A DNA stretch of 64,000 nt from Candidatus Bathyarchaeota archaeon (lineage in GTDB: Archaea > Thermoproteota > Bathyarchaeia > Bathyarchaeales > Bathycorpusculaceae). Position 1 is the first letter of the stretch. Every line of letters begins with the position of its first letter. The stretch is from assembly GCA_003141855.1 (NCBI GenBank), contig PLNS01000007.1:29872-93871 (forward strand), read 5' to 3'. The notes beneath the pieces are model-generated. The model was given only the letters and a program-made list of their open reading frames with translations. It was not told the origin of the DNA and did no database searches. Made by a program: the position numbers and the translations under genes. Below, piece by piece: positions 10,149 through 19,515 of the stretch.

Positions 10149-10631
10149 TTACGGTGGTATGCCTGCGCTCTTCAAAGCGCGAGTATACACGTTTGACGAT
10201 GCGCCCGCAACTAAAGCGCCAATCGCGTCGTTAGTGAGCGGAGGCAGCTTCTTTAGAATGCCTGGTTTGGCTTGGTCGAACCGTACGAATTCGAACATGG
10301 CTCTTGATCCGCCGATGTAGGTGGCGATGGCTATTCCGATAAGCTCGTCAGCGACCAGTCCTGGTCTGCCCAAAAACCTCTCCTTCGTCAACCCCGGAAT
10401 CAAGCCTTTCTCAGCGTCTTCTTGGGCTCGAAAAGCAGCAACTATAAGCGTTGATACGTTAACGTCTGTGAGAATGTCGAGGAGTTCTTCTCTGAGCATT
10501 TCCGAAGCTTTTTCCTCGGTTTCTACGCCTGGGTGAGGCACGTACATTTCGAGTGCGCAGTGAATGAGGCTTTTTAGCGAGATGTCTTTTTTTTCCAGGT
10601 ATTCAAGCAGTGGTGGTGTTTGGTTTGTCAT
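10149..10631 (-). CDS. cobZ: Alpha-ribazole phosphatase CobZ / PgpA-fold protein
   Basis: PgpA/CobZ-like sequence (GRPGLVADELIGIAIATYIGGSRAMFEFVRFDQAKPGILKKLPPLTNDAIGALVAG); next to cobT/cobS/cobY. Confidence 0.8.
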   Translation of the reverse strand: MTNQTPPLLEYLEKKDISLKSLIHCALEMYVPHPGVETEEKASEMLREELLDILTDVNVSTLIVAAFRAQEDAEKGLIPGLTKERFLGRPGLVADELIGIAIATYIGGSRAMFEFVRFDQAKPGILKKLPPLTNDAIGALVAGASSNVYTRALKSAGIPP

Positions 10632-10710
10632 GGGTTCAACCTCACTTTTTAGAGGTGCAGACTGTTTTAAGTGTTGCGCGGCTTGGATTACCGTAATACT
10701 TATATGAAAA

Positions 10711-10727
10711 GGTTGGATAAACCAACC
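10711..10727. promoter_or_regulatory. Inverted repeat GGTTGG-ATAAA-CCAACC downstream of a TATA-like element upstream of the cobalamin cluster
   Basis: Perfect 6-bp arms; cttatatg at about 10699-10706; about 230 bp upstream of the first CDS. Confidence 0.35.
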
Positions 10728-10953
10728 AAACAGTTAGTGTGGTAATTTGCTGAACATCAAGAAAATTTCCGCTGTTCGAGTCAAAGTTTTACCGAAAGGT
10801 AAGTTATCTAAAAGTTTGAGCAGTAAAACTGAGTTTTTATGTTTATGTGTTTTCGGACTAAATTCCTGTGTGTTAAGTCAATTTCATGTTCACCTAAAAC
10901 CTATAACTCAATTAAGGGTTGAGGGTGAAGTAACTTAGGAGGAAAAATTTGAA

Positions 10954-11625
10954 ATGAAAGTTGTTGCTTCATGGAGCGGCGGCAAAGACAGCTGCTACGC
11001 ATACTATCTGGCAACCCAGCAGGGCCACCAAGTAATAAACCTATTAACCATGATGATGAGTGAAACCAAATCAAACTTCCACATGATACCCTCAGGCATA
11101 CTCGATGCGCAAGCCGAAGCCATCGGGATTCCCCTGATTAAAAAAACCACATCCCCGCAAACCTACGAAAAAGACTTCAAAGCCGTACTGCAACAGTGCA
11201 AGACAAAGGGCGCTGAAGGCTTAGTCACAGGCGACATCTACGAAGTCGCAGGGCACGAGGAAGGCTGGCTTGGCCGCGTCTGCAAAGAAGTCGGCATAAC
11301 ACCCGTAAAGCCCCTGTGGATGGGTGACACAAAACAAATCTACCTCGACTACCTCAAAACAGGCTTCAAAGCTACCGTGGTGCGCACTAAACTGGATTTG
11401 CTTGGCGTAGAGTGGCTTGGAAGAGTGCTGGACAAAAAATTCTACGACGACATCCTCAAACTCGGCAACGTTGACCCATGCGGCGAAGGCGGCGAATACC
11501 ACACCGTAGTCACCGATGGTCCGACATTCAAGAAAAAGATTGAAATCCAAGAAACACAGAAGCATAAGCTTGACGGCGGCTTTGGATACTTGGAAATCAA
11601 GAAATTCAAAGTTGTGCCCAAGTAA
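10954..11625 (+). CDS. DUF71/COG2102 PP-loop ATPase (Dph6-like)
   Basis: VVASWSGGKDSCYAYYLA PP-loop; DPCGEGGEYHTVVTDGP motif. Confidence 0.88.
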   Translation: MKVVASWSGGKDSCYAYYLATQQGHQVINLLTMMMSETKSNFHMIPSGILDAQAEAIGIPLIKKTTSPQTYEKDFKAVLQQCKTKGAEGLVTGDIYEVAGHEEGWLGRVCKEVGITPVKPLWMGDTKQIYLDYLKTGFKATVVRTKLDLLGVEWLGRVLDKKFYDDILKLGNVDPCGEGGEYHTVVTDGPTFKKKIEIQETQKHKLDGGFGYLEIKKFKVVPK

Positions 11626-11636
11626 AGGTAACCCAA

Positions 11637-12725
11637 ATGGACGTAATAATCGCGAATAACGAGTTGAAAGCAAAAGCCTTCCTTGACGAAATCGAAGGCA
11701 AAAAACCCCTCTTCATCTGCACCATAGCCACTACCGAAACCGCAAAAATCCCCGGCTTATCGGCAGCTGGAATGAATCCAGATTTTACTGATTTTACTCC
11801 ACCCGCAGACGCAGAACTTTTGCTTTTGGGCAAATGCAAATCCATCGCAGGGGTGCCCATTACTCCCGATGGGATTCCGACACCCGGCTTGATTACACTG
11901 TCGGCTTTGCGTTTAGCGGACATCCCAGTGCTGGTTGTCAACGGCGGCGTGAAGGTTAAGCCCCAGATTCCCTACGTGGATTTGGGCGGCAATTCCGGCA
12001 GAGACATCCGAAGCGGCGATTCGGTTGATAACGTGGAAGAAGTCATCGAGCGAGCCAAGATTCTTGGAGAACAGTTAGCTAAAGCCTCCGATTACCTGGT
12101 TATCGGTGAGAGCATTCCGGGGGGAACCACAACCGCGCTCGGCGTTTTGTCGGCGTTGGGCGTGAATGCGCAGGGAAAAGTCAGCAGCACCCTGCCCGAA
12201 AACCCGCATAACTTGAAGGCTGAAGTGGTTGCGGCTGGCTTGAAAGCCGCAGGCGAAAAATTCGGAAGCCTAGCCAAAAACCCCATAAAAGCGATTTCCT
12301 GCGTCGGCGACCCCATGATGGCTGCCATGGCTGGCTTAGTCATCGGCGGTGCAAGGCAAGCGCCGGTTTTGATGGCTGGCGGAACCCAAATGACCGCGGT
12401 TTTGGCAATAATCAACGCTTTGAACCCCGAAGCGCTCTGCAACGTGGCTGTGGGCACGACAAGGTGGGTAGCAAAAGACAAAAACTCCGACATCAAGGGC
12501 ATAGTCAAGCAGTTCTGTGATGTGCCTGTTTTGGCGGCGGACTTGGATTTTGGTCCCTCAAAGTATCCGGGCTTACGAATCTACGAGACTGGGCTAGTCA
12601 AAGAAGGGGTTGGTGCAGGCGGCGCTTCGATTGCGGCGATGGCGAAGCTTGGCGGCGCTGTAACAAAGGATATACTTCTTAAGGAAATAGAGCGTAACTA
12701 TGCTCTACTGATGGGCATAAAGTGA
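11637..12725 (+). CDS. cobT: CobT family nicotinate-nucleotide:base phosphoribosyltransferase (archaeal type)
   Basis: LVIGESIPGGTTTALGVLSALG...CVGDPMMAAMAGLVIG...LMAGGTQMTAVLAI. Confidence 0.92.
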   Translation: MDVIIANNELKAKAFLDEIEGKKPLFICTIATTETAKIPGLSAAGMNPDFTDFTPPADAELLLLGKCKSIAGVPITPDGIPTPGLITLSALRLADIPVLVVNGGVKVKPQIPYVDLGGNSGRDIRSGDSVDNVEEVIERAKILGEQLAKASDYLVIGESIPGGTTTALGVLSALGVNAQGKVSSTLPENPHNLKAEVVAAGLKAAGEKFGSLAKNPIKAISCVGDPMMAAMAGLVIGGARQAPVLMAGGTQMTAVLAIINALNPEALCNVAVGTTRWVAKDKNSDIKGIVKQFCDVPVLAADLDFGPSKYPGLRIYETGLVKEGVGAGGASIAAMAKLGGAVTKDILLKEIERNYALLMGIK

Positions 12726-12732
12726 GACGCGC

Positions 12733-13488
12733 TTGGTCGTTAAAGAACTAAAGAACCTATTTTCTTTCTTAACAGTTTTCCCAGTAGCCATGGACAAGGA
12801 CATGCTGACGGATTGCGCTAGGAACATGTGGGCTTTCCCCTTAATCGGCGCGTTCATCGGCTTGTTGGCGGGCTTGTTCGGCTGGGTGGCTTACCAGTTT
12901 TTGCCCGGCATCGTGGTTGGCGCTTTAGTTTTGGCTTTGCTGCTGTGGATGACGGGGTTGCATCATACGGATGGGTTGCTGGATTTCGGCGACGGCGTCA
13001 TGGCGCATGGCACATTTGAGCATAAAATTGAGGTTATGCATGACCAGTTGACTGGCGCGGGCGGCTTATCCTTAGGTATTTTAACAATTTTGATTTCGGC
13101 GTTATCTATCGGACAGCTCGGCAGCAGAATAATTCTTCCTGGCATTCTTGTCGTTGAGATGTCGGCGAAGCTTTCGATGGTGGTGGCTGCTTGGGCAGGA
13201 AAATCTGTCCACCAAGGCATGAACTCGCCGTTTCTGGACGCCATGCATGGAAGCAAGGGTAACCTACGTTTGGCTGCGGCACTGGTGATTTCTTTTGCGA
13301 TTGCTTTGCCGTTGTTGCGTTGGGCAGGCATCTTTACTGTTTTGGCAGGCGTAATTACAGGTTTGGTTATGGTTGCGGTTGCGCATAAGCATTTTAACGG
13401 CGTCACAGGGGACGTGTTTGGCGCTACAAACGAGTTGGCGCGGATGGTTTGCGTGGTTGTTCTGTTGGCGGTGGCTGCATGGGTGTAG
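12733..13488 (+). CDS. cobS: Adenosylcobinamide-GDP ribazoletransferase CobS
   Basis: LHHTDGLLDFGDGVMAHGTFEHKIEVMHDQLTGAGGLSLG retains canonical CobS acidic motifs; TTG start. Confidence 0.92.
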   Translation: MVVKELKNLFSFLTVFPVAMDKDMLTDCARNMWAFPLIGAFIGLLAGLFGWVAYQFLPGIVVGALVLALLLWMTGLHHTDGLLDFGDGVMAHGTFEHKIEVMHDQLTGAGGLSLGILTILISALSIGQLGSRIILPGILVVEMSAKLSMVVAAWAGKSVHQGMNSPFLDAMHGSKGNLRLAAALVISFAIALPLLRWAGIFTVLAGVITGLVMVAVAHKHFNGVTGDVFGATNELARMVCVVVLLAVAAWV

Positions 13489-14099
13489 TTGCGCTGGTTA
13501 TGGCTGGCGGCAAAGGAACCCGAATGAAAAATGCCGAAGAGAAACCCTTGATTAAAGTTTGCGGTAAACCCGTTATCGAATACGTGCTCTCAGCGCTAAA
13601 AGACGCCAAAAAAATCGACTCAATCATCGTCGCCACAACCAACTGCACACCCAAAACCACCCGACTAATGAACCAGCTCGGCTTCAAAGTCATCGAAACC
13701 CCCGGCAAAGACTACGTTTCCGACATGGGCTACGCCGTCCAAACCCTCAAACTAGGCGTTTTCTTAGCCATCGCCGCCGACCTGCCACTGGTGAGGGGCG
13801 AAATGATAGACGCCGTCGTGGAACGCTACGAGCGCTGTGGCAAACCAGCCCTAACCGTTGCGGTTCCGCTGGAAACCAAAACCAAACTCGGCATGAGCAT
13901 CGAGTACTCCTTCAAAATGGACGACAAAGACGTGGTTCCAGTAGGCATCAACGTTATCGATGGGCACAAGCGGTACGGCGACGAATGGCTCGACCAAGAC
14001 ATCTACGTCTTAAACCACGAGGAACTGGCTGTAAACATCAACACAGTGCAGGAGCTACAGTTGGCAGAACTAATGTTGGCTGAAAAGAAACAAAAATAG
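13479..14099 (+). CDS. cobY: Adenosylcobinamide-phosphate guanylyltransferase CobY
   Basis: MGVVALVMAGGKGTRMKNAEEKPLIKVCGKPVIEYVL NTP-transferase; overlaps CobS. Confidence 0.9.
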   Translation: MGVVALVMAGGKGTRMKNAEEKPLIKVCGKPVIEYVLSALKDAKKIDSIIVATTNCTPKTTRLMNQLGFKVIETPGKDYVSDMGYAVQTLKLGVFLAIAADLPLVRGEMIDAVVERYERCGKPALTVAVPLETKTKLGMSIEYSFKMDDKDVVPVGINVIDGHKRYGDEWLDQDIYVLNHEELAVNINTVQELQLAELMLAEKKQK

Positions 14100-14105
14100 C
14101 TTTTG

Positions 14106-14190
14106 CTCTCCTCGACCTATCGTCCTCTATTTATAGGCAGGATTAAGCCAGTGACTACTGCTCTGCCCATAGACCCCCTCCCTTATCAGT
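14106..14190 (-). repeat. Dispersed G-rich intergenic element, copy D (two sub-elements)
   Basis: Reverse complement contains ataagggagggggtctatggg and tataaatagaggacgataggtc. Confidence 0.5.
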
Positions 14191-14400
14191 AGATTAAATT
14201 TTTTGTTTGTGTTTGTTTTTCATTAGTTGTTGTTGCCGAAAAGCCCCTATACACAACAACAACCAGCAGGCTACGCTAAAGATTGCTCTGAGATTTCTGC
14301 TTTTAATTTGGGCTGCAAACAACTTGTGCAATACACCACAAACAGAGAAAATCTTGATCTACTGTTATATATAGAACAGGAAAGTTTCTGCACCGCAAGG

Positions 14401-16002
14401 CTAAGTTATTGTTTGGTTGTAGTAGTAAACAGTTGAGTAGCTGCCGAGTTTCGCTTTGGTTTGTGGTCCATCGTAGAGTATGTTGAGGTTTGCGCCGTAT
14501 TTGTCTGTGAGGAAAACGGTGTCGCTGTAGATTTTCTGTGCCTGCTCATCGGCGGAGAATAAACCCCAAATTTTGTCGTTTGCGTTGCGGAAGCTGAAGC
14601 CGTAGTCGGCTGGCACCACGTAGGCGACTTGGGAGGGTTTGCTGCCGAAGCTATCGGGGTCATTTTTGAGGGTGTTCCAGAACCGCTGCATCGCCGTGAA
14701 ATGCTCTTCGGTGAGGGTGCCATAGGCGGTGACGTTGGGGTAGGTAAAGACTATGCCGTATTTGGCGCCTGCACTGTACGCCAGTGCTAAGTCGCTGTAG
14801 AGTTCGTCGCCGCTTTCGAGATACGGCGGCTGATTGTACTTCCACGTGACGATGGCGCCCCAGTCTTTGCCCAAAGTTTCGGCTGCACCGCGGCAGAGTG
14901 CGATGTGGCGGTCTCTGCTTTCGTTGCCCACAAACTGGGCGAGCACGGTATCGTAGCCGATTTGGTAGTCGAACCAGTACAATGCATAGTCGGAGGTGAA
15001 AACGTTGAGGTCGGACTGGTTAGTTCTGACTGAATCTAACCCCTTTTCTTTGATTCTGAGGAAGGTGTCGGCTGTTTCAGCGTAGTCTCCCAGCGGGTTT
15101 GACTTAAGAAGCCCCGCGTAAGGCGTGAACTGGGAAATGCTGCCGCCTTCAGTTGTCAGTGCACCGTTCTTGTCCAGCACTGTGCCGTCGGGCAGGTAAG
15201 TGTAGGTTCCAGAATCTATGGTGACTAACCCTGTGCTGTACATTACTCGGCAGGTTATGGTGCCGTTGGGATAGTAATATATCATTTTGGAGATGTCGGT
15301 AATTTCGGTGGGTGACCTCACAGGGATTTCGGTTTGGTTGCCAGTAAGGGTTGAGTTTACAGCAACACCGAAGTAGGTTGTCGGATAAACGTCGATTACC
15401 CCCGAAGGATGAAACGTGGTTGAAACACCGGTGGCGTTGTACCTTGTAACGCCCACGCTTTCAACCACAGTTTTGCCGTTGGGTGAGGTGTAATTCAAAT
15501 TTGTCTCAGTAGAATAGGTAATTCTTAGGGTGACGGCGCCGTCCCAATCTCTGGTTACGGAGCCGTTCATGTCCTGCGGGTAGAGGTTGACTTGCGTTGA
15601 ATCTATCATTCTTCCGCCGGGTTCATCGTTAAAATACAACCCCAAGAAACTGCTGTTCCAACGTGTCTGCGCAAGACTGACCAAAGCGTGGGAGTTGTCG
15701 GTGTTGGGTCCAATGTTGCCGTAGTAGAGGATGACGTTTAACCCTGCGTTTACTGCGTAGTCGCCTATCTGCTCGGTGGCGGAGAGGTTATTCATCAGTG
15801 AACTGGAAGTGAAAACAAACAAATTCGTGTAACCTTTCACTTTGTCGATAAGTTGCTTAGCCTCGTCAACTGAGTCGCCGCCGTAAGTGACGCCGACATA
15901 AAACGGTTTACTCGCCGAGTAAATTACTATAGCTGTAAACGCTGAAACAACGATAATGACGATTATGACCAACGATATAGTTATTGCCAAGCGTTTTTTC
16001 AT
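14401..16002 (-). CDS. Membrane-anchored TIM-barrel-like protein resembling a glycoside hydrolase, with an inserted beta-rich region
   Basis: N-terminal TM; paralog of 22160-23449 (YVGVTYGGDSVDEAKQLIDKVKGYTNLFVF, LYFNDEPGG, GAIVTWKYNQPPYLESGDELYSDL); many N-x-S/T sequons. Confidence 0.75.
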   Translation of the reverse strand: MKKRLAITISLVIIVIIVVSAFTAIVIYSASKPFYVGVTYGGDSVDEAKQLIDKVKGYTNLFVFTSSSLMNNLSATEQIGDYAVNAGLNVILYYGNIGPNTDNSHALVSLAQTRWNSSFLGLYFNDEPGGRMIDSTQVNLYPQDMNGSVTRDWDGAVTLRITYSTETNLNYTSPNGKTVVESVGVTRYNATGVSTTFHPSGVIDVYPTTYFGVAVNSTLTGNQTEIPVRSPTEITDISKMIYYYPNGTITCRVMYSTGLVTIDSGTYTYLPDGTVLDKNGALTTEGGSISQFTPYAGLLKSNPLGDYAETADTFLRIKEKGLDSVRTNQSDLNVFTSDYALYWFDYQIGYDTVLAQFVGNESRDRHIALCRGAAETLGKDWGAIVTWKYNQPPYLESGDELYSDLALAYSAGAKYGIVFTYPNVTAYGTLTEEHFTAMQRFWNTLKNDPDSFGSKPSQVAYVVPADYGFSFRNANDKIWGLFSADEQAQKIYSDTVFLTDKYGANLNILYDGPQTKAKLGSYSTVYYYNQTIT

Positions 16003-16202
16003 TTAAACCTGTCCGTTGCAACTTTATCCCTTGGAATGTTTGCCGTTGTTCTTTTATATTTTGTCAATAAATACCTTTGAATATATTGGCTTGAGGAACA
16101 CAAATGTAGATTCGCATCCACAATAAGCGAGATTTCGCGCTCAATGAACACCACCAATACAGTGCCCACGTTAAACTGCCAGTCTTCCCATACTTGTTGT
16201 TT

Positions 16203-16230
16203 TGCCGACCTATCCCCTCCCTTATACATA
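16203..16230 (-). repeat. Dispersed G-rich intergenic element, copy E
   Basis: Reverse complement tgtataagggaggggataggtcggc. Confidence 0.45.
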
Positions 16231-16250
16231 GATTCAAGCGCCAAGGAAAC

Positions 16251-17132
16251 TTAAGGTTCAACTTTCTGTTGCTTACTCTCTAAGACTTCTTTTAAAGTTG
16301 CTTGCATTTTTCTGGCGTCTATGTCGAGAATTGGTGATTCGCAAATCATCGTCGGGTGCAACCCAAAATCCACAATCACTTCGGCTAGCATGCGGAAGTC
16401 TGGTCCGTACCTTTCTTCGTCGAGGGTGTGGTGGCGTTTTTCGCCTTGGCTTGAGAACTCGATTTTTGAAAAGTGGCAGTGCATACTTTTTAGGGCTTGT
16501 GTGCCGAGTTTTTGCTCGACTTTTTCGGCTATTGCGCGGAAGTCCTCGACTTTTTTGAGGGCGCCTTGGTGCAGCGCATGCAGGTGTCCCCAGTCGATGA
16601 CGAGTTGTGTGCCTTCGACTTCTTGGCAGAGGGTTAGAATTTCGTCTATGGTTCCGACTTGGAATTTTCTTCCCATCGTTTCGGGTCCAAGCTTCGCTTT
16701 TAAGCCGAGAGCTTTCATTTCTGCGCTGACTTCTTTTAGGGCGGTGAAGGCGTTTTTGAAAGCAAAACTCTTTTCCACCTTGCCATAGAAGCCCGTGTGG
16801 AAAACCACGACGTACGCTCCCATCCAATCAGCCGCCGTTGCACATGCAATCAAGCGCCGTTTGCTAGCTTCCACAACCTCCTTCTTACCCGACAAATTCA
16901 CGAAATAGGAACCGTGCATACTGAGCCTGACATCGTTTTTTCTTGCTTCCGCGCCAAGCCTTTCTGCGTCTTCCTGTTTCATCTGCGGCTTTGGTCCCCA
17001 GCGGGAAGCTTGGTACTCGAAAGCATCAAGTCCCTCCTCATGCAGAAGCCGTGGAACGTCAGCTAACGTTGCGCCGAGGAGCCTAAACATTGGGGGAACG
17101 CCTGCTGGACCAAAACGAGTGCGCTCAGTCAT
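16251..17132 (-). CDS. AP endonuclease family 2 / endonuclease IV-like TIM barrel
   Basis: LSMHGSYFVNLSGKKE, VVFHTGFYG, GPETMGRKFQVGTIDEI, VIDWGHLHALHQG, MHCHFSK. Confidence 0.85.
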   Translation of the reverse strand: MTERTRFGPAGVPPMFRLLGATLADVPRLLHEEGLDAFEYQASRWGPKPQMKQEDAERLGAEARKNDVRLSMHGSYFVNLSGKKEVVEASKRRLIACATAADWMGAYVVVFHTGFYGKVEKSFAFKNAFTALKEVSAEMKALGLKAKLGPETMGRKFQVGTIDEILTLCQEVEGTQLVIDWGHLHALHQGALKKVEDFRAIAEKVEQKLGTQALKSMHCHFSKIEFSSQGEKRHHTLDEERYGPDFRMLAEVIVDFGLHPTMICESPILDIDARKMQATLKEVLESKQQKVEP

Positions 17133-17186
17133 GTAATCCCTTTACTTCTTTTATGTTAGTTCGACATTAAGGCTTTCTCTTTAAAA

Positions 17187-17543
17187 CTAGGTAACTATCC
17201 TGATTTTCTTTTTTGAAATAATCACTAACTTGCCCTTTACAGCTTTTAGGTCTATTTTTCCTTGCGCTACGTCAAGGGTTTGTATGATATTTGCGGGCGT
17301 AGCTGGGTTAGCACTTATGATTATAACCGTAATTTGGTCTTTCTTAAGCATGCGATAGATTTGGGAAAAATGTTTGTCCAATGTAATGATCGTCAGGTTG
17401 TTTTTTGCGGCGTATTCCGCTATGACGTGGTCCTTGGCGCTTTTAAGATGGGTTTGAGAGACGCTTATCAGGTCAAAGCCTTTCTTGGATAGCCATTCTT
17501 TGGCATCTCTTGGAATGTTCTCGTCAACTATTATGCGAGGCAA
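17187..17543 (-). CDS. DUF5615 PIN-like toxin
   Basis: MPRIIVDENIPRDAKEWLSKKGFDLISVSQTHLKSAKDHVIAEYAAKNNLTIITLDKHF. Confidence 0.85.
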   Translation of the reverse strand: MPRIIVDENIPRDAKEWLSKKGFDLISVSQTHLKSAKDHVIAEYAAKNNLTIITLDKHFSQIYRMLKKDQITVIIISANPATPANIIQTLDVAQGKIDLKAVKGKLVIISKKKIRIVT

Positions 17544-17557
17544 GCGTTACAAGCCTT

Positions 17558-17797
17558 TTAAAGGGTAATTGTTTCTTCGTTCTCTATGCATTTTGAAGCG
17601 TAAAGAAGTGCAGCTTTGATATCTTCCGCTTTAAGGGTAGGATATTGCCTGAGGACTTCTTTTTCCGTCAAGCCGTTGCCAAGAAGTTCGATGATGAGAT
17701 AGATTGGAATGCGAGTACCTCTAATGACTGGTTTGCCGCCCAGAATTTCATGATCTATCACTATTCTATCCATAAACTCTTCCATACACTTACTCAC
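17558..17797 (-). CDS. DUF433 antitoxin
   Basis: DRIVIDHEILGGKPVIRGTRIPIYLIIELLGNGLTEKEVLRQYPTLKAEDIKAALLYA. Confidence 0.9.
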   Translation of the reverse strand: MSKCMEEFMDRIVIDHEILGGKPVIRGTRIPIYLIIELLGNGLTEKEVLRQYPTLKAEDIKAALLYASKCIENEETITL

Positions 17798-17908
17798 CGA
17801 TTCTGTTTGGATGATAATACCTATTGCATAATCCTAAATATATTACAATTGCCCTGCAAAAACAACGCAGTGTTCCCTTATTTCCGACATATACGTAGTC
17901 TAAAGTGT

Positions 17909-18691
17909 TTAAAGTAAACTGGCTATGGTTGGAATCGACACAAAAAAGTGGACATACACTGCAACGGCAAGGATTCCGACAGTGATTGCCAACAAAGCGT
18001 AATCGCCTTTGTGCAGCTTGAGCAGGTACAGGTTGGTGCGTTTCTTTGTTGCTCCCCACGCGCGAGACTCCATTGCCTCCGCCAACTCCAAGCTCCTGCG
18101 GATGGCACTTACAATCAACGGTATGAGCACGGGCACGTAGTTCCTTATGCGTTTGAGCAAGCCGCCCTTCTCCAGCTCCAGTCCTCGGGCTTTCTGCGCA
18201 TCCATGATTGTCTGGGCTTCCTCCGCCAAAACGGGGACAAATCGGACTGCGGTTGTGAAGGCAAAAGCAAACTCGTATGGCACGCGGGATTCTTCCAGTG
18301 CTAAGCCTAAGTGGTCTGGCGAAGTGGTCAAGAAGAAAACTGAGAACGACTCAACGAGCACGACGAAACGCAGGGTCATTGCAGCCGCATTCTCCACGTT
18401 AGCAGCCGTCAAGAGGTAGCCAGAAGTGAAATAGGTCGTTGCAACGTTGACCACAAATATGAACGTTGCCAAAAAAGCTGCTCCACGCAACGAACGCAGC
18501 CATTGCCTCTGGACGCGCGCTAACAAGACAAAGGGAATCTGCATAAAGAACAAAACAAGCAGCGGAATAATCTGGTAAAAAAGAATAGCCACCACAAAGA
18601 TGGCGATGACGTACACGAATTTTATTCTTGGGTCTAGGTTGTGGATTGGAGAGTAGACTTTTCTGAACCTTAAGCCGTCAAAAACGCTCAT
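17909..18691 (-). CDS. ecfT: Energy-coupling factor transporter transmembrane protein EcfT
   Basis: Multiple TM helices; EEAQTIMDAQKARGLELEKG and ELAEAMESRAWGATKKRT EcfT coupling motifs. Confidence 0.92.
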   Translation of the reverse strand: MSVFDGLRFRKVYSPIHNLDPRIKFVYVIAIFVVAILFYQIIPLLVLFFMQIPFVLLARVQRQWLRSLRGAAFLATFIFVVNVATTYFTSGYLLTAANVENAAAMTLRFVVLVESFSVFFLTTSPDHLGLALEESRVPYEFAFAFTTAVRFVPVLAEEAQTIMDAQKARGLELEKGGLLKRIRNYVPVLIPLIVSAIRRSLELAEAMESRAWGATKKRTNLYLLKLHKGDYALLAITVGILAVAVYVHFFVSIPTIASLL

Positions 18692-19515
18692 CTGCCCTGT
18701 TTGCTCTCCTTGGCTTTGAGGATGATTTGTTTAGCTTCGTAAAGGTCAATAACATCCTTCGGAAAACCTAAAGGCGCCAGCTTCGTGAAGACTTGGGCTA
18801 TTTGCGGCAGAACAATAGAAGACAACTCCAAAAGTGCAGGGTCAGTTAGAATTTCTTTTCCCTCGCCGTCCGCGACGATTTTGCCTTCCTTCATCAAGAC
18901 CACTCGCGGGTTGCATTCCGCCACAAACTCAACATCATGAGTAACAATAACCACGGTTTTCTTCTGCGTCTGCATCTGCATTATGAATTGGCGCAGCTTC
19001 TCCTTCTGCTCATGGTCCTGCCCAATCGTGGGTTCATCCAAAATCAAAGTTGATGGGTCCCAAGCCAAAACAGAAGCCAACGCAACGCGTTTTCGTTCGC
19101 CGCCACTAAGCAGGAAAGGAGAGGTTTTTCGGTACTGGGTTAAAGATAAAAGGTTCAGCGCCCACGTAACCCGCTGCTCGATGACATCTGGCTGGAAACC
19201 GAAGTTTTTGAGGGCAAACGCGATTTCCTCTTCGACTGTTTCGCTGAAGAGTTGGTGGTCGGGGTTCTGGAAAACGAAGCCGACGTTTCGGGCTAAGGCT
19301 GCCACGCTTGATTTCGTGGTTTCAACGCCGTCAACGCGTACCTTGCCCACCGAAGGCTTCAGGAGCCCGTTGAAGTGTTTGACCAGGGTAGATTTTCCAG
19401 CGCCGTTCTGCCCCATAATGGCGACGAATTCGCCGTCTTGGATGGTTAATGAGACGCCTTTTAGGGCTTCAACTTTGTTGGGGTAAGAATAGCGGATGTC
19501 AGTTGCCTCAATCAT
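18688..19515 (-). CDS. ecfA: Energy-coupling factor transporter ATPase
   Basis: Walker A GQNGAGKST, LLSGGERKRVALASVLAW, Walker B STLILDEPT. Confidence 0.93.
   Translation of the reverse strand: MIEATDIRYSYPNKVEALKGVSLTIQDGEFVAIMGQNGAGKSTLVKHFNGLLKPSVGKVRVDGVETTKSSVAALARNVGFVFQNPDHQLFSETVEEEIAFALKNFGFQPDVIEQRVTWALNLLSLTQYRKTSPFLLSGGERKRVALASVLAWDPSTLILDEPTIGQDHEQKEKLRQFIMQMQTQKKTVVIVTHDVEFVAECNPRVVLMKEGKIVADGEGKEILTDPALLELSSIVLPQIAQVFTKLAPLGFPKDVIDLYEAKQIILKAKESKQGR

Noticed and set aside
10747-10938. 63-aa ORF in the leader before the cobalamin cluster
   Set aside because: No good start context or recognisable domain; more likely untranslated leader.
10640-10953. Cobalamin riboswitch in the leader of the cob cluster
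   Set aside because: No B12-box-like conserved core seen; only a short inverted repeat.
15999-16261. Two overlapping minus-strand ORFs upstream of the TIM-barrel-like gene
   Set aside because: They read through repeat copy E and intergenic sequence; no conserved motif.
17790-18059. 89-aa minus-strand ORF overlapping ecfT
   Set aside because: Alternative frame of ecfT.
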